Below, piece by piece: positions 35,674-45,245 of a stretch of DNA of 62,321 nt. The notes beneath the pieces were generated by a model. That model was not told where the DNA came from. It saw only the letters and a list, made by a program, of their open reading frames with translations, and ran no database searches. Made by a program: the position numbers and the translations under genes. The stretch is from Pricia antarctica (GTDB lineage Bacteria; Bacteroidota; Bacteroidia; Flavobacteriales; Flavobacteriaceae): the NCBI GenBank assembly GCA_011050085.1, contig DRGL01000023.1, positions 372,571 through 434,891 on the forward strand, in the 5' to 3' direction. The number at the start of each line of letters is the position of its first letter. Within the stretch, counting starts at the first letter, position 1.

Positions 35674-36063
35674 CTATTGCTTTACCAGCTCTAAGGTCTG
35701 TACCTGATTTTTACCGTCAGTTGATTTCCATTTCTGGCTCTTATTTTTGTTTTCCAGATAAATCCAAGTTTTTGATATCTCGTCGTCAGTGCCTTCAATG
35801 GTTATATAGGTTTCAGTAGCAGACCATTTAAATGGTGTACTTTCATCTCTTTCGATTCCCAGTACTGAATAGTTCATCATTTTTTGACCCGTGCCATCCT
35901 TATCGAAGGAAATAGTACCTACGTTCTGTAATGATATTCCCTTGTTTGCCGGCCTTACGGTTTCATAATTTTGCACCGACCATGTGCCTACCAAACGAGG
36001 AGCGCAAGATGCTGCCAATAATAGCAACGAAAAGTATAGTATTTTCAATGATTTTGTTTTCAT
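35674..36063 (-). CDS. Small lipoprotein, lipocalin-like
   Basis: A 129-residue lipoprotein. The signal ends at a lipobox LAASC (Cys20), followed by APRLVGTWSVQNYETV, then beta-strand-rich sequence with GTISFDKDGTGQ and TYITIEGTDDE. The GTW start and strand pattern resemble lipocalin-like proteins common in Bacteroidota. No enzymatic motif. Monocistronic and divergent from the third SulP gene, with a 155-bp gap. Confidence 0.7.
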   Translation of the reverse strand: MKTKSLKILYFSLLLLAASCAPRLVGTWSVQNYETVRPANKGISLQNVGTISFDKDGTGQKMMNYSVLGIERDESTPFKWSATETYITIEGTDDEISKTWIYLENKNKSQKWKSTDGKNQVQTLELVKQ

Positions 36064-36218
36064 GGTAAATAAGTTTTATTTTTAGAATGATAACGTAATT
36101 TTTTGGTAATGGTTGCCCTCGAAGACAAATTTTTGAGCACGTTTTGTAATGGTAGAATTTGAGGTCGGGGGGAGTTCAGTGAAATTGCGTATTTTTGCGC
36201 GCTTAAAAATCCCACTCA

Positions 36219-37847
36219 TTGAAAAAGTACCTCAACCTCTTCGACTTCAGGCAAAAAGTAGATTATAAAACGGAAATTCTTTCCGGTCTCACTGTAGCCT
36301 TGGCGCTAGTACCCGAGGCTATCGCCTTTGCCCTAATTCCAGGTTTTTCACCCCTGACCGGACTCTATGCGGCATTTATATTGTGTTTGATAACATCAGT
36401 TTTTGGAGGGCGACCAGGAATGATTTCAGGTGCTACCGGTGCAGTTGCGGTAGTTTTTATCGGATTGATTTTAGAACTAAAACGTAATTTTCCAGGAATT
36501 GAGCCGGAAACCATATTGAACTATGTTTTTGCCACCGTTATATTAGCTGGCACACTACAAATTACAGCAGGGCTTTTACGTCTGGGTAAATTTATCCGTT
36601 TGGTACCACAGCCCGTAATGTTCGGTTTTGTAAACGGACTGGCCATCATCATATTCATGGCCCAGTTCCCCAACTTTTATCAAAAAGGAACAGAAAACCT
36701 TTTACCAACAGGTCCGTTTTTGACCATGCTAGGTTTGGCTCTGTTAACCATGCTCATTATTTGGGGACTCCCCAAACTGACGAAGGCCGTACCCTCATCA
36801 TTAGTAGCCATAGTAGTCGTTTCGGCAATTGTCATAGGCTTTGGGGTAGACACCCTTACTGTGGCCGGAATTATGGGCGAAGGTGAATCGATCAGTGGGG
36901 GCTTTCCTCCAATATCAATTCCACAGATACCTTTAAATTTCGAATCGTTTAAGATTATTTTCCCTTATGCGGCCATTGTGGCGGGTGTAGGCTTGATAGA
37001 AAGTTTGTTGACACTCAATATTATCGATGAAATTACGGAGACTCGAGGCAGTGGCAATCGGGAATGTGTCGCTCAAGGTACGGCGAACATCTTTTCCGGA
37101 TTTCTATCGGGCATGGGAGGTTGTGCAATGATTGGGCAGAGTTTAATTAATGTTTCGGCAGGTGCACGCGCTAGATTATCAGGTATAACTGCAGCGGTCA
37201 TGCTGCTGATTTTTATTATGTTCGGTTCTAGTCTTATAGAGCGATTGCCGATGGCCGCTTTGGTCGGACTGATGTTCATGGTTGCAATCGGTACGTTCGA
37301 ATGGGCTAGTTTTAAGACATTTCGAAAAATGCCGAATTCAGACGTAGTGGTAATGGTATTGGTTACCCTGATTACAGCAATTACCCATAATTTAGCTATA
37401 GCCGTGCTCTTAGGGGTTATCATATCTGCACTTGCTTATTCGTGGGAAAATGCTAAACGTATCCGGGCACGAAAGCTTATAGATGAAAATGGCGTAAAGC
37501 ATTATGAAATCTATGGACCCTTGTTTTTTGGTTCTACAACCTTATTCGGCGAAAAATTCGATGTGCCAAATGACCCGGAAGAAATCATCATTGATTTTAA
37601 GGAAAGCCGTGTGGCGGATATGTCTGGTATAGACGCTCTGAATAAGATTACGGAGCGCTATGCCAAAGTTGGGAAGAAGGTGCATCTACGTCATTTGAGC
37701 AAAGATTGCATCCGACTATTAAAAAATGCCGATGAAATCATCGACGTTAACGTACTTGAAGACCCTACCTATACCGTTATGGCTGATAAGTTGAATAAAA
37801 AAGATGATGAAGAGATGAAGAATCCTTATAAAATATGGGGTCTTTAA
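36219..37847 (+). CDS. SulP family anion transporter with STAS domain, third copy
   Basis: A 542-residue transporter, best start TTG at 36219 (MKKYLNLFDFRQKVDYKTE); no ATG fits. SulP signatures are ALALVPEAIAFALIPG, SGATGAVAVVFIGLI, GLIESLLTLNIIDEITETRG and GGCAMIGQSLINVSAGA. A STAS domain follows (about 425-520) with KESRVADMSGIDALNKI as the conserved loop. It resembles the sulfate-permease/YchM branch, unlike the two members beside the carbonic anhydrase. It stands alone in its transcription unit. Confidence 0.9.
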   Translation: MKKYLNLFDFRQKVDYKTEILSGLTVALALVPEAIAFALIPGFSPLTGLYAAFILCLITSVFGGRPGMISGATGAVAVVFIGLILELKRNFPGIEPETILNYVFATVILAGTLQITAGLLRLGKFIRLVPQPVMFGFVNGLAIIIFMAQFPNFYQKGTENLLPTGPFLTMLGLALLTMLIIWGLPKLTKAVPSSLVAIVVVSAIVIGFGVDTLTVAGIMGEGESISGGFPPISIPQIPLNFESFKIIFPYAAIVAGVGLIESLLTLNIIDEITETRGSGNRECVAQGTANIFSGFLSGMGGCAMIGQSLINVSAGARARLSGITAAVMLLIFIMFGSSLIERLPMAALVGLMFMVAIGTFEWASFKTFRKMPNSDVVVMVLVTLITAITHNLAIAVLLGVIISALAYSWENAKRIRARKLIDENGVKHYEIYGPLFFGSTTLFGEKFDVPNDPEEIIIDFKESRVADMSGIDALNKITERYAKVGKKVHLRHLSKDCIRLLKNADEIIDVNVLEDPTYTVMADKLNKKDDEEMKNPYKIWGL

Positions 37848-37981
37848 AGGATTGTTAATTGGATGGACAAAATGCGAAGTACTATTGGCAGATAACCATC
37901 TACCTATTGTTTTATTATTCTTTAAAACCTCGATAGTTCAAATTGGACATTCCAAGGTGGCAATGTGCTTTCAAATACCTC

Positions 37982-39550
37982 TCAATCCTCATTAATTTCT
38001 AGGATGGTTTTCTTATCTAGTATTGGCGGTTTTCGATGCTTAGTGCCCTGCTCATAAGAGTAGGCTAATTTGATTAAGGTAGGTTCGTCGTACATTCTTC
38101 CCAAAAATTGTAGACCTGCCGGTAAATTTCCATTACTATATCCCATTGGAACCGTAAAAGCGGGTTGACCCGTGTGGGGAGCGATAATCTGGCTGTTATC
38201 TCCTTTATATTCTTCCTCAAAATATTCAATGCGCGCCGGTTTATTGTTCCAAGAAGGATAGATAATAGCATTTAAATTCAGGGAATCCATAACGCCCTCT
38301 ATAGCTTCCCTAAAAGCAATTCGCTTTTCATCTCGATAGGCATCATTACATTCCGCATCTGAATCTCCCCAACGCCCGATAGCATTTGTGCTTTCTAATA
38401 ATTGCTGTTTTGCATAATCGGATGTCGTGCCGATGCGGATAATATCTTCTATGGTTTTTACAGTGTCATTCTTTACATAAGTCTCCAAAAAGGATTCTAC
38501 ATCCGTGCGAAAGTCTGCACACCATTGATTTTTTCTAAGGATATCGAAATTCGGAATGACTAATGGGTCTATAATTTCAGCTCCCAATGCCCTCAAATCA
38601 ATAATGGCGGTTTCGAACAAAGCTTTTATCTCAGCATTTGTGCCGTCTTCGCTCAGTTCTCGTAGTACACCTATTCGAGCGCCTTCAAGTCCGTTTTCAT
38701 TTAAATATTGCCTATAATTATCCGGCGTCTTGCCGCGAGAATTCAGTGTAATCGAATCTTCAGTATCAACCCCTACCATTACTTCCATCATACGAGTGGC
38801 ATCCTCAACATTTCGACACATCGGGCCGACCATATCATTTCGTAAAAATAAGGGTACGATTCCCTCCCTACTTATCAATCCAAGCGTAGTTCTAAAACCG
38901 ACCAGTGCATTGTGCGAAGATGGCCCGCGGATAGAGTTACCGGTGTCGGTACCCAGCCCGCCTACCGCTAGGTTCGCAGCAATGGCTGCCGCCGTACCTC
39001 CGCTTGAACCCGCTGGTACATATTTTAAATTATACGGATTCAACGTTGTACCCTTAGTAGAACTTTCTGTGTGCATTGCAGAAAAGGCCCATTCGGCCAT
39101 GTTCGATTTTGCCAGAATTATGGCGCCGGCTTCCACAAGCTTATCTATGATAAAAGCATTTTTTTCGGGAATAAAATCTCTAAGTGCGAGAGAACCTGCT
39201 GTTGTCGGCATTCCAACCGTATTGATATTGTCTTTAACGATAATAGGAATGCCATGTAACGGCCGTAATACTTTAGTCCGCTGGTATTCTTTGTCTAAAG
39301 CGTTGGCAATATTTCGCACATCTTTGTTGAGTACGGTAATGGCATTGATTTGTCCATCAATTTCGTCAATAGCAGAAAGATATCCCTCTACCAAGTCTAA
39401 ACTATTGTACGATCCATCAACGTAAGCCTTATGAATTTCAGAAATGCTTAGTTCTTTTAAAACTAGACCTGCTTCACCTTCGTTTACCTGACAAGCCGTG
39501 AGGTAATGTATCAAGAACAAGGCTAAGGAAATGGACTTCATTTTAATCAT
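37982..39550 (-). CDS. Amidase, amidase-signature family, lipoprotein
   Basis: A 522-residue amidase. The Ser-cisSer-Lys triad is visible: Lys in IIVKDNINT, Ser in PAGSSGGTAAAIAA and Ser in GTDTGNSIRGPSS. The C-terminus has APHTGQPAFTVPMGY and GLQFLGRMYDEPTL. The N-terminus is a lipoprotein signal with lipobox LTAC, so the enzyme should be membrane-anchored outside the cytoplasm, unlike GatA. An in-frame ATG at 39541 is an equally good start. Exported amidases of this group are common in Bacteroidota; substrate unknown. Monocistronic. Confidence 0.9.
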   Translation of the reverse strand: MIKMKSISLALFLIHYLTACQVNEGEAGLVLKELSISEIHKAYVDGSYNSLDLVEGYLSAIDEIDGQINAITVLNKDVRNIANALDKEYQRTKVLRPLHGIPIIVKDNINTVGMPTTAGSLALRDFIPEKNAFIIDKLVEAGAIILAKSNMAEWAFSAMHTESSTKGTTLNPYNLKYVPAGSSGGTAAAIAANLAVGGLGTDTGNSIRGPSSHNALVGFRTTLGLISREGIVPLFLRNDMVGPMCRNVEDATRMMEVMVGVDTEDSITLNSRGKTPDNYRQYLNENGLEGARIGVLRELSEDGTNAEIKALFETAIIDLRALGAEIIDPLVIPNFDILRKNQWCADFRTDVESFLETYVKNDTVKTIEDIIRIGTTSDYAKQQLLESTNAIGRWGDSDAECNDAYRDEKRIAFREAIEGVMDSLNLNAIIYPSWNNKPARIEYFEEEYKGDNSQIIAPHTGQPAFTVPMGYSNGNLPAGLQFLGRMYDEPTLIKLAYSYEQGTKHRKPPILDKKTILEINED

Positions 39551-39787
39551 AGAAAAAGAATTACTTACAATAGTATTAGAAATACATTAACAAGAACCGT
39601 CGGCAATCCGAGATGGTAACCATTTTATGTATCCTTTCAACTAATTTCATGGACTACTCAATCCTAAAAATTAATTTCCCAGAAATATCAATGTTTTTCG
39701 TAGATATACTGACTGTTATAAAATAATCAAGTTGACTATTAAACCTATCTTGATTTCCACTGCAGGGTCGATAAAAGTCGAAAGCTC

Positions 39788-40318
39788 TTATTTTAAAACT
39801 ATGCTATCAATCAATAGTTTGAAGTTTTCTTCCTTCTTATTCCCGATTAAAAAAGTGATTTCCTCAATGTAATCCTCCGAAAAGTTAGGCATGTCAAGTC
39901 TTCTTCCTCTATATTGGGGGTACATATCCGCTAGAAATATTTCTATTTCTTGCCAGTCACCAGTGGTGGAAAATGGTTTGATGTATGAATGTGACGTTTC
40001 TGTATTATCCTTGATTCTAAACTGAAAATCTTTACCATCCCCTTTGATCTTGATATGTATCTTGGTATAGTGGTTCACGTTGATTTTCTGAAAATCGTAA
40101 CGTAAAGATGAAAATCCACCATTATTTTCCAAGGATATGCTGCCCTCAAAAACACCAAGACCAGTTGCATCCAATCGAAATGTACTCGATGATTCACCTC
40201 CCATAACTACATCGTCTACAGTTCTCCAATTTTCAATATTTGCAGTTTTATCGAAGTCAAAAATTACTTTTGGGGTCAGTGAAGCGAATAATACTATCAT
40301 GCTTATACTATATTTCAA
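39788..40318 (-). CDS. CIA30 family protein
   Basis: A 176-residue protein with the CIA30 (complex I intermediate-associated protein 30) carbohydrate-binding-like beta fold: FDFDKTANIENWRTVDDVVMGG, where Trp and VMGG are typical, then GGFSSLRYDF, FQFRIKDN and DWQEIEIFL. The first 17 residues are hydrophobic and may form a signal peptide, although no clear cleavage site is seen. Bacterial CIA30 proteins have no agreed function. It lies 44 bp downstream of the adenine-deaminase-like gene on the same strand and may share its transcript. Confidence 0.8.
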   Translation of the reverse strand: MKYSISMIVLFASLTPKVIFDFDKTANIENWRTVDDVVMGGESSSTFRLDATGLGVFEGSISLENNGGFSSLRYDFQKINVNHYTKIHIKIKGDGKDFQFRIKDNTETSHSYIKPFSTTGDWQEIEIFLADMYPQYRGRRLDMPNFSEDYIEEITFLIGNKKEENFKLLIDSIVLK

Positions 40319-40361
40319 AATTGTTCACTTTTTAATTAGGCCTTATCAACTATAATAATGT

Positions 40362-41387
40362 TCAAACATTGTAAGTATCAAAATAGTGTTTTACTCGATC
40401 AATGTGTTTCGCTTTAGATGCTTTACTTAACCAACTTGCTTCAAAAGCATTAATGGCTAGCTGCATCAATTGGCCTTTGTTTAAGTTCAGCGCTCTAGCG
40501 GTTTCATAATAATTTTCATTCATGTAACCACCGAAATATGCTGGGTCGTCGGAGTGAATAGACGCTAGAATTCCTAAGTCGAGCATTTTTTCAATGGGAT
40601 GGTCTTCCAATCTTTCAATCACCTTCAACGCAACGTTACTCAATGGGCACAAGGTTAATGGTATGCTCTTGTATAACAAGCGGTCAATTAAAGTTCCATC
40701 GTCCAAACAACGATTACCATGATCTATACGTTCAACCTTCAAAGTATCAAGTGCATCCCGAATATAGTCGACAGGGCCTTCTTCCCCTGCATGGGCAACC
40801 AATTTGTAACCATGTTTTGCCGATGCTTTAAATACACTGACAAATTTAGCCGGAGGATTACCCAATTCTGAGGAGTCTAAACCTACTCCATCGATATATT
40901 GTTTGAAAGGTACAGACATGTTAAGGGTCTTAAATGCCGCTTCTTCGCTCAAATGCCTTAAATACGACATTATAAGTCTAAAGGATATATTTAATTCTTG
41001 CTTCCCTTTTTCGAGTGCCTTATAAATACCCATTAAAACCACCTCAAATTCAATACCTCTATCGGTATGGGTCTGTGGATCGAAAAAGATTTCTACATGC
41101 ACCACATTTTGACTGTGAACTTTAATTAAATAAGCCCAAGTCAAATCATAAAAATCCTGTTCGTGAATGAGCACTTGCGCACCTTCATAGTAAATGTCCA
41201 AAAATTCTTGAAGATTACCGAACCTGTAGGCATCCTTTAACGACGAAATGCTATCATACTTAAGGCTGATATTATTTCTACGAGCTATCTCAAACATAAG
41301 CTCAGGTTCAAAACTTCCTTCAATATGTAAATGAAGTTCTGCCTTTGGAATACCTTCGATTAATTTCCTAAGATGAGGTAGGTGCAT
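40362..41387 (-). CDS. Adenine deaminase, Aah1-like (adenosine deaminase family)
   Basis: A 341-residue zinc deaminase. The ligands His19 and His21 lie in AELHLHIEG, His in VAHAGEEGP with the catalytic Glu, and Asp in HSDDPAYFGGY. The YFGGY segment after the DD pair, PQTHTDRGIEFE and LTLCPLSNVAL resemble fungal Aah1 and bacterial adenine deaminases, not adenosine deaminases, which usually show SINTDDP without YFGGY. The likely reaction is adenine to hypoxanthine plus ammonia. No signal peptide. The SDR gene lies upstream on the same strand but ends in a terminator, so transcription is separate. Confidence 0.85.
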   Translation of the reverse strand: MHLPHLRKLIEGIPKAELHLHIEGSFEPELMFEIARRNNISLKYDSISSLKDAYRFGNLQEFLDIYYEGAQVLIHEQDFYDLTWAYLIKVHSQNVVHVEIFFDPQTHTDRGIEFEVVLMGIYKALEKGKQELNISFRLIMSYLRHLSEEAAFKTLNMSVPFKQYIDGVGLDSSELGNPPAKFVSVFKASAKHGYKLVAHAGEEGPVDYIRDALDTLKVERIDHGNRCLDDGTLIDRLLYKSIPLTLCPLSNVALKVIERLEDHPIEKMLDLGILASIHSDDPAYFGGYMNENYYETARALNLNKGQLMQLAINAFEASWLSKASKAKHIDRVKHYFDTYNV

Positions 41388-41403
41388 TTAAATTATAATA
41401 AAA

Positions 41404-41451
41404 AGAACTGCACAATGCATTTAAGATATACTTGCAACATTGTACAGTTCT
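41404..41451 (-). terminator. Terminator after the SDR gene (minus strand)
   Basis: Inverted arms AGAACTGCACAATG (41404-41417) and CATTGTACAGTTCT (41438-41451), 14 positions with one mismatch. On the minus strand the stem is followed by TTTTATTAT. It lies 9 bp after the SDR stop. Confidence 0.7.
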
Positions 41452-41459
41452 GACCAACT

Positions 41460-42173
41460 CTATTTTTTGTCCGGTCTACTCGGACGTACTTCTATCTTAC
41501 TAGGTAAAGTTCTTGAATTTAATTTTAAAAGATCCACTACAATTTCACCGATATCCTCGGGCTGTATCTTCCATTCATCTGAAGCGTCCGGTTCGTTACC
41601 ATCAAAATGAGTAGCAACAGAACCTGGCATAATCGTGGAAACCTTTATGTCATATTTTCTAAGATCTAACATAACGGCTTGAGAAAATCCTACTACACCA
41701 AATTTTGTAGCGTTATACCCTGCCCCTGTCGCAAAGAAATTACAGCCTGCCAAACTTGCCAAGGTCATGTAATATCCCTTTGATTCTTTAAGCGCTTCGA
41801 CCGAAGCTTTTAGCGTATGAAATACACCGTTTAAGTTTGTGTTAATCATTTGATGCCAATCTTCATCCGACATTTCGTCTATAGGAGCAAAGTTGCCTAC
41901 CCCTGCATTGGCTAAAACGACATCTAACTGACCCCATTTGTCCAAAATCTTTTGTACTGCTTTTTTTTCGTCACCATGCTCGGTTACATCTGATTCTATG
42001 GCCAATATTTGACTATCATTGCCAAGTTGTTCAGCAGCTTTTTCAACCGATTTAAGTGTACGGCCACTGATAGCAACTCTCATTCCCGCTTCGATAAGCT
42101 TTTCAGCTACTCCGTAGCCTATCCCTTTTGATCCTCCGGTAATATAGGCTACTTTATCTTTTAAGTCTTTCAT
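41460..42173 (-). CDS. Short-chain dehydrogenase/reductase
   Basis: A 237-residue classical SDR: cofactor motif TGGSKGIG near 12-19, SGRTLKS suggesting NADP, ANAG near 88-91, catalytic Ser in MTLASLAG, Tyr-Lys in YNATK, and PGSVATHF after it. It resembles 3-oxoacyl-ACP reductase-like general SDRs of Flavobacteria. It is divergent from uxaC across 206 bp. A role in uronate metabolism is possible from position only, since no specific fructuronate reductase features are seen. Ends at a terminator. Confidence 0.88.
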   Translation of the reverse strand: MKDLKDKVAYITGGSKGIGYGVAEKLIEAGMRVAISGRTLKSVEKAAEQLGNDSQILAIESDVTEHGDEKKAVQKILDKWGQLDVVLANAGVGNFAPIDEMSDEDWHQMINTNLNGVFHTLKASVEALKESKGYYMTLASLAGCNFFATGAGYNATKFGVVGFSQAVMLDLRKYDIKVSTIMPGSVATHFDGNEPDASDEWKIQPEDIGEIVVDLLKLNSRTLPSKIEVRPSRPDKK

Positions 42174-42379
42174 CTGTAAATTTTTAGTTATAGGTGAAGG
42201 TATTGTATAATGCCCAAAAATTTTGTTGTTATCCGAATATGGTTTTGCTCATATCACATCTTTATCCGTTTTTCTTGTTTATACGGTAATAGAAAACTAT
42301 TTTTAGAATCTATACAATCGTTTGTAACCAGAATATTATTTCAATCCATAAGTACGCTATATCAATCCTTTTTGCATAG

Positions 42380-43786
42380 ATGAAAAACGAAAATCCCTTT
42401 TTAAAAAATAATTTTTTACTGGAAAGCAAGTATGCAGAAACCCTTTACCACGATTTTGCGGCGCAGATGCCTATAATTGATTACCACAATCACCTTCCTC
42501 CGAAAGCTTTGGCTGACGACCACGTTTTCGAAAATATTACCCAGGCTTGGATTAACGGCGACCATTACAAATGGCGTGCGATGAGAAATTTGGGCATTGA
42601 CGAAAAATTTATCACTGGAAACGCCCCCGATAAAGAAAAATTTGAAAAATGGGCCTCCACTGTGCCCTACACTATGCGAAACCCCTTATATCATTGGACG
42701 CATATGGAGTTATCGCGATACTTTGACTGTGGTGAACTTCTCTCCCAAAAAAATGCATCTTCGATCTACTCATCGGTTTCGGAAAAGCTAAATACACCTG
42801 AATTCAGTTGCCGCAACCTTATGTCAAAGATGAACGTAGAATTAGTGTGTACCACAGAAGACCCGACAGACACACTAGAACATCATCAAAAATTGGCAAA
42901 AAGTGATTTTGATACCAAGGTCAGTACTGCTTTTAGACCTGACAAATCTATTCTAATTACTAGTGAAAATTATAACGCTTATATCAATACCCTGGGAGAG
43001 GTTTCTGGGGTTTCCATTGATACCTACGATGCACTTTGTGATGCCCTAACTAAACGCGTTTCGTTTTTTCACGATAATGGCTGCCGGCTTTGCGACCATG
43101 GGCTGAGCCATTTATCCGCCGACGACTTTACAGAATCGGAAGTAAAAGCTATCTTTAAAAAACGCCGGGAAGGCCATTCCATTTCGCCGACCGAGGCCAG
43201 TAAATTTCAAAGTGCCCTTTTATTGTTCCTTTCGGAAACCTATCATGATTTCGGTTGGGTACAACAGTTCCATTTGGGCGCTTTACGTAACAACAATGGG
43301 CGTATGCTCGAAAAACTAGGTCCTGATACAGGTTGGGATTCCATCGGCGATTACAAGCAGGCGGAAAGCTTGTCGAAATTTTTAGATACTTTGGATGGAA
43401 AGGACAAATTGACCAAAACAATAATTTACAACGTTAATCCAACGGATAACGCAGTGATGGCCACCATGATTGGTAACTTCAACGATGGTAGCTTGAAGGG
43501 GAAAATACAATGGGGCTCTGGTTGGTGGTTTTTAGATCAGAAGGATGGTATGACCGAACAGATGAATACGCTCTCAAATATGGGACTTATTAGCTGCTTT
43601 ATCGGAATGCTTACCGATTCCCGAAGTTTTTTATCTTTTCCAAGACATGAATATTTTCGTCGCATTTTATGTAACCTTTTCGGTGAAGATGTCAAAAATG
43701 GTGAATTACCCAACGATATGGACTGGATTGGCAAATTGGTGCAAGATATCAGCTATAATAACGCTAAAGCCTATTTTGACTTTTAA
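42380..43786 (+). CDS. uxaC: Glucuronate isomerase (uronate isomerase)
   Basis: A 468-residue amidohydrolase-fold isomerase that converts D-glucuronate to D-fructuronate and D-galacturonate to D-tagaturonate. The metal motif is PIIDYHNHLPP near residue 30. Other family markers are NPLYHWTHMELSRYF, VCTTEDPTDTLEHH, CRLCDHGLSH, LGALRNNNGRMLEKLGPDTG and FIGMLTDSRSFLSFPRHEYFRR. Length is normal. Its stop overlaps the dctP start by one base (TAATG), so uxaC and the TRAP transporter are translationally coupled, implicating hexuronate as the transported substrate. Confidence 0.97.
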   Translation: MKNENPFLKNNFLLESKYAETLYHDFAAQMPIIDYHNHLPPKALADDHVFENITQAWINGDHYKWRAMRNLGIDEKFITGNAPDKEKFEKWASTVPYTMRNPLYHWTHMELSRYFDCGELLSQKNASSIYSSVSEKLNTPEFSCRNLMSKMNVELVCTTEDPTDTLEHHQKLAKSDFDTKVSTAFRPDKSILITSENYNAYINTLGEVSGVSIDTYDALCDALTKRVSFFHDNGCRLCDHGLSHLSADDFTESEVKAIFKKRREGHSISPTEASKFQSALLLFLSETYHDFGWVQQFHLGALRNNNGRMLEKLGPDTGWDSIGDYKQAESLSKFLDTLDGKDKLTKTIIYNVNPTDNAVMATMIGNFNDGSLKGKIQWGSGWWFLDQKDGMTEQMNTLSNMGLISCFIGMLTDSRSFLSFPRHEYFRRILCNLFGEDVKNGELPNDMDWIGKLVQDISYNNAKAYFDF

Positions 43787-44766
43787 TGAAAATATATCTA
43801 AAATATTTCCTTTGCTCTTTTCTTCTGGTGAGTTCGTTTTCCTGCGATAAATTGAGCAGTGTTCGCACTATTCGATTGGGACATGGTCTCGATACCGGCC
43901 ATTCAGTACACAAGGCTATGGTCAAAATGGGAGAGAATCTCGAGGAGATTTCTGGAGGTAAAATGGTTTTGAAAATTTATCCCAGTCAACAGTTGGGAAC
44001 TGAAAGACAATGCCTTGAACTATTGCAAATCGGCAGTCTAGATATGACAAAGGTTTCAGTAGGCACTTTGGAGAACTTTGCCCCTAAAATGAGGGTCTTG
44101 GGTCTTCCGTTTTTGTTTCGTGACCGGCAGCACTCCTTTGATGTTCTTGACGGCCCTATCGGACAAGGTTTACTAAATGAAGGAGAACAATATTGGCTTA
44201 AAGGCCTTGGGTATTATGACGCCGGAAGTCGTAGTTTTTATACGAAAGACCGTCCGGTCAATAATCCAGAAGACTTAAAAGGACTTAAAATCAGGGTCAT
44301 GGAAAGTGTTACTGCCGTAAATATGGTCAAAGAATTAGGAGGTTCCCCTACCCCTATATCTTGGGGAGAATTGTACACCGCCTTGCAGCAAGGCGTAGTA
44401 GACGGCGCCGAAAATAATCCGCCCAGTTTTTACCTATCTAGGCATTATGAGGTATGTAAATATTATACGTTGGATGAGCATACCGTTCTTCCAGATGTAC
44501 TTTTGGCAGGTACACATTTGTGGGATAGATTATCGGAAGAAGAGCAAGGTTGGTTAAAACAGGCCGTTGATAATTCAGTTGGCTACCAAAGAAAATTATG
44601 GGCCGAATCGGAGGAAGAGGCGTTAGCAGAAGTACAGAAAGCTGGCGTAGAAATCATCAGACCCAATAAAGAATTATTTTCATCGGAAGTAGAGAACATC
44701 TACGACAAGTATAAAGATGATAAAGAAATGTATCAGCTGATACAGGATATACGAGCGACCAAATAA
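43786..44766 (+). CDS. dctP: TRAP transporter substrate-binding protein, lipoprotein
   Basis: A 326-residue DctP-family binding protein. It starts at the base that ends uxaC. The signal peptide leads to a lipobox SSFSC (Cys20), so the protein is a lipoprotein and not a free periplasmic one as in most proteobacteria. DctP motifs include LGHGLDTGHSVHKA, VLGLPFLFRDRQHSF, DLKGLKIRVMES with the substrate-carboxylate Arg, and GELYTALQQGVVDGAENN. The pairing with uxaC suggests glucuronate or galacturonate. Confidence 0.93.
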   Translation: MKIYLKYFLCSFLLVSSFSCDKLSSVRTIRLGHGLDTGHSVHKAMVKMGENLEEISGGKMVLKIYPSQQLGTERQCLELLQIGSLDMTKVSVGTLENFAPKMRVLGLPFLFRDRQHSFDVLDGPIGQGLLNEGEQYWLKGLGYYDAGSRSFYTKDRPVNNPEDLKGLKIRVMESVTAVNMVKELGGSPTPISWGELYTALQQGVVDGAENNPPSFYLSRHYEVCKYYTLDEHTVLPDVLLAGTHLWDRLSEEEQGWLKQAVDNSVGYQRKLWAESEEEALAEVQKAGVEIIRPNKELFSSEVENIYDKYKDDKEMYQLIQDIRATK

Positions 44767-44782
44767 ACAATCTGTTTTAAGA

Positions 44783-45241
44783 ATGCAATTACGAAAAACA
44801 ATAGATAAAGTGCTGGCGAATGCACTGGTTATCATCATGGCCGTTATGGTACTAAACGTATTGTGGCAGGTTTTTAGCCGATTTTTATTGGGTGCACCCA
44901 GTTCATTCACTGATGAACTTGCCCGATACCTTTTGATATGGATAGGTATCTTGGGCGCTGCCTATGTTTCAGGTCAGAACCTTCATGTAGCTATTGATGT
45001 ATTGCCCAAGCGATTCAGTGAAAAAACACAGAAGATTTTAAAATCTATTGTCAGTTGGCTCATCATTTTGTTCAGCCTATTTGCTCTAGTGGTAGGTGGG
45101 GCAAGGCTTGTATACATAACGTATGTGCTCGATCAGCATTCACCGGCGCTTCAAATGCCTTTAGCATTGGTTTATTTGGTAATTCCCATTAGTGGTGTCT
45201 TGATTATTTATTACAAACTTTCCGATATTTTAACAAAATAA
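44783..45241 (+). CDS. dctQ: TRAP transporter small permease
   Basis: A 152-residue four-helix membrane protein (about 12-34, 46-62, 85-106 and 125-147). Family markers are VLWQVFSRFLLGAPSSFTDEL and ARYLLIWIGILGAAY. It starts 16 bp after dctP and ends 4 bp before dctM. It should pair with DctM in the inner membrane. Confidence 0.92.
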   Translation: MQLRKTIDKVLANALVIIMAVMVLNVLWQVFSRFLLGAPSSFTDELARYLLIWIGILGAAYVSGQNLHVAIDVLPKRFSEKTQKILKSIVSWLIILFSLFALVVGGARLVYITYVLDQHSPALQMPLALVYLVIPISGVLIIYYKLSDILTK

Positions 45242-45245
45242 TTTT

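Noticed and set aside
38730-39425. A 231-codon open frame on the plus strand
   Set aside because: It is the shadow of the amidase gene, whose active-site motifs are intact on the other strand.
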